A stretch of 5,234 bases of DNA, taken from contig KL569103.1 of assembly GCA_000715635.1 (NCBI GenBank), forward strand, positions 2,572-7,805, given 5' to 3'. Source of the DNA: Streptomyces violaceus. GTDB taxonomy: Bacteria > Actinomycetota > Actinomycetes > Streptomycetales > Streptomycetaceae. Both the position numbers and the translations under genes were made by a program. This document shows, in pieces, positions 5,042 through 5,234 of the stretch; position 1 is the first letter of the stretch, and each line of letters begins with the position of its first letter. The notes below the pieces were generated by a model that made no database searches, was not told the origin of the DNA, and saw only the letters and a list, made by a program, of their open reading frames with translations.

Positions 5042-5234
5042 GTGACCGCAGTTCTGTTCGTCGTCACCGGCGCCGACCACTGGACGCTCGCCGACGGCAC
5101 CCTGCACCCCACCGGCTACTGGGCCGAGGAACTCGCCACTCCGCACCGGCTGCTGCGCGAGGCCGGGTTCGACGTCACCATCGCCACACCCGGCGGCGTG
5201 GCTCCGACCGTCGACGCCGTCAGCCTCGCCGCCG
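5042..5234 (+). CDS. DJ-1/PfpI-family protein (class I glutamine amidotransferase-like), N-terminus only
   Basis: The 64 visible residues start MTAVLFVVTGADHWTL and continue with HPTGYWAEELATPHRLLREAGFDVTIATPGG (22-52). This is the typical first strand, loop, helix and second strand of the DJ-1/PfpI/Hsp31-like fold. The Glu pair in GYWAEEL (29-30) occupies the place where the family keeps an acidic residue near its reactive cysteine. The nucleophilic elbow and that cysteine lie beyond the window. Known members include glyoxalase III-type enzymes, chaperones, proteases and isonitrile hydratases, so activity cannot be assigned. It starts at a GTG with a strong ribosome site and follows the oxidoreductase by 89 nt on the same strand. 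It is probably co-transcribed from the MarR-controlled promoter. Confidence 0.88.
   Translation, partial: MTAVLFVVTGADHWTLADGTLHPTGYWAEELATPHRLLREAGFDVTIATPGGVAPTVDAVSLAA

Noticed and set aside
4610..5146. Minus-strand open frame of 178 codons over the oxidoreductase end and DJ-1-like start
   Set aside because: It is antisense to two supported genes and shows no recognisable protein.
1..5234. Search for in-frame TTA codons, tRNAs, CRISPR repeats and insertion-sequence ends
   Set aside because: None could be supported by reading both strands; I saw no in-frame TTA in the called genes.

Overview
The window looks like chromosomal DNA of a high-GC actinomycete, most likely Streptomyces or a close relative. 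The basis is the strong G/C preference at third codon positions, GTG starts, 4-bp ATGA/GTGA gene overlaps, GC-rich terminator hairpins without U-tracts, and actinobacterial forms of every protein family seen. I saw no in-frame TTA codon in any called gene. No mobile element, CRISPR array, tRNA or rRNA gene is visible.

Layout. (1) Positions 1-1250, minus strand: the start of a branched-chain-amino-acid-type (HAAT/Liv) ABC transporter operon. A complete LivG-like ATPase is followed, with an ATGA overlap, by a LivF-like ATPase that runs off the left edge. Permease and binding-protein genes, if present, lie to the left. (2) 1251-1438: a divergent control region with a perfect 8-2-8 inverted repeat and candidate promoters on both strands. 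(3) 1439-3360, plus strand: a PucR/CdaR-type regulator of 431 aa, joined by a GTGA overlap to a TetR-type regulator of 209 aa. (4) 3361-3411: a strong hairpin between convergent genes, probably a two-way terminator. (5) 3412-3888, minus strand: a MarR-family regulator. (6) 3889-4025: a second divergent control region with two near-identical CTCAA-N3-TTGAS elements over the promoter of the next gene. (7) 4026-4952, plus strand: a zinc-free quinone-oxidoreductase-like MDR protein. (8) 5042 to the right edge, plus strand: the N-terminus of a DJ-1/PfpI-family protein, probably in the same operon.

How the genes may work together (inference). The left half is probably a solute-uptake system whose transcription is controlled by the divergent PucR-type protein, with a TetR-type protein as co-expressed partner. 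The right half resembles a self-contained stress module: a MarR repressor controls itself and a divergent oxidoreductase plus DJ-1-like pair, which could handle quinones, aldehydes or other electrophiles. All families are known. The most informative new details are the two regulatory regions. I found no clear sign of a wholly undescribed system.
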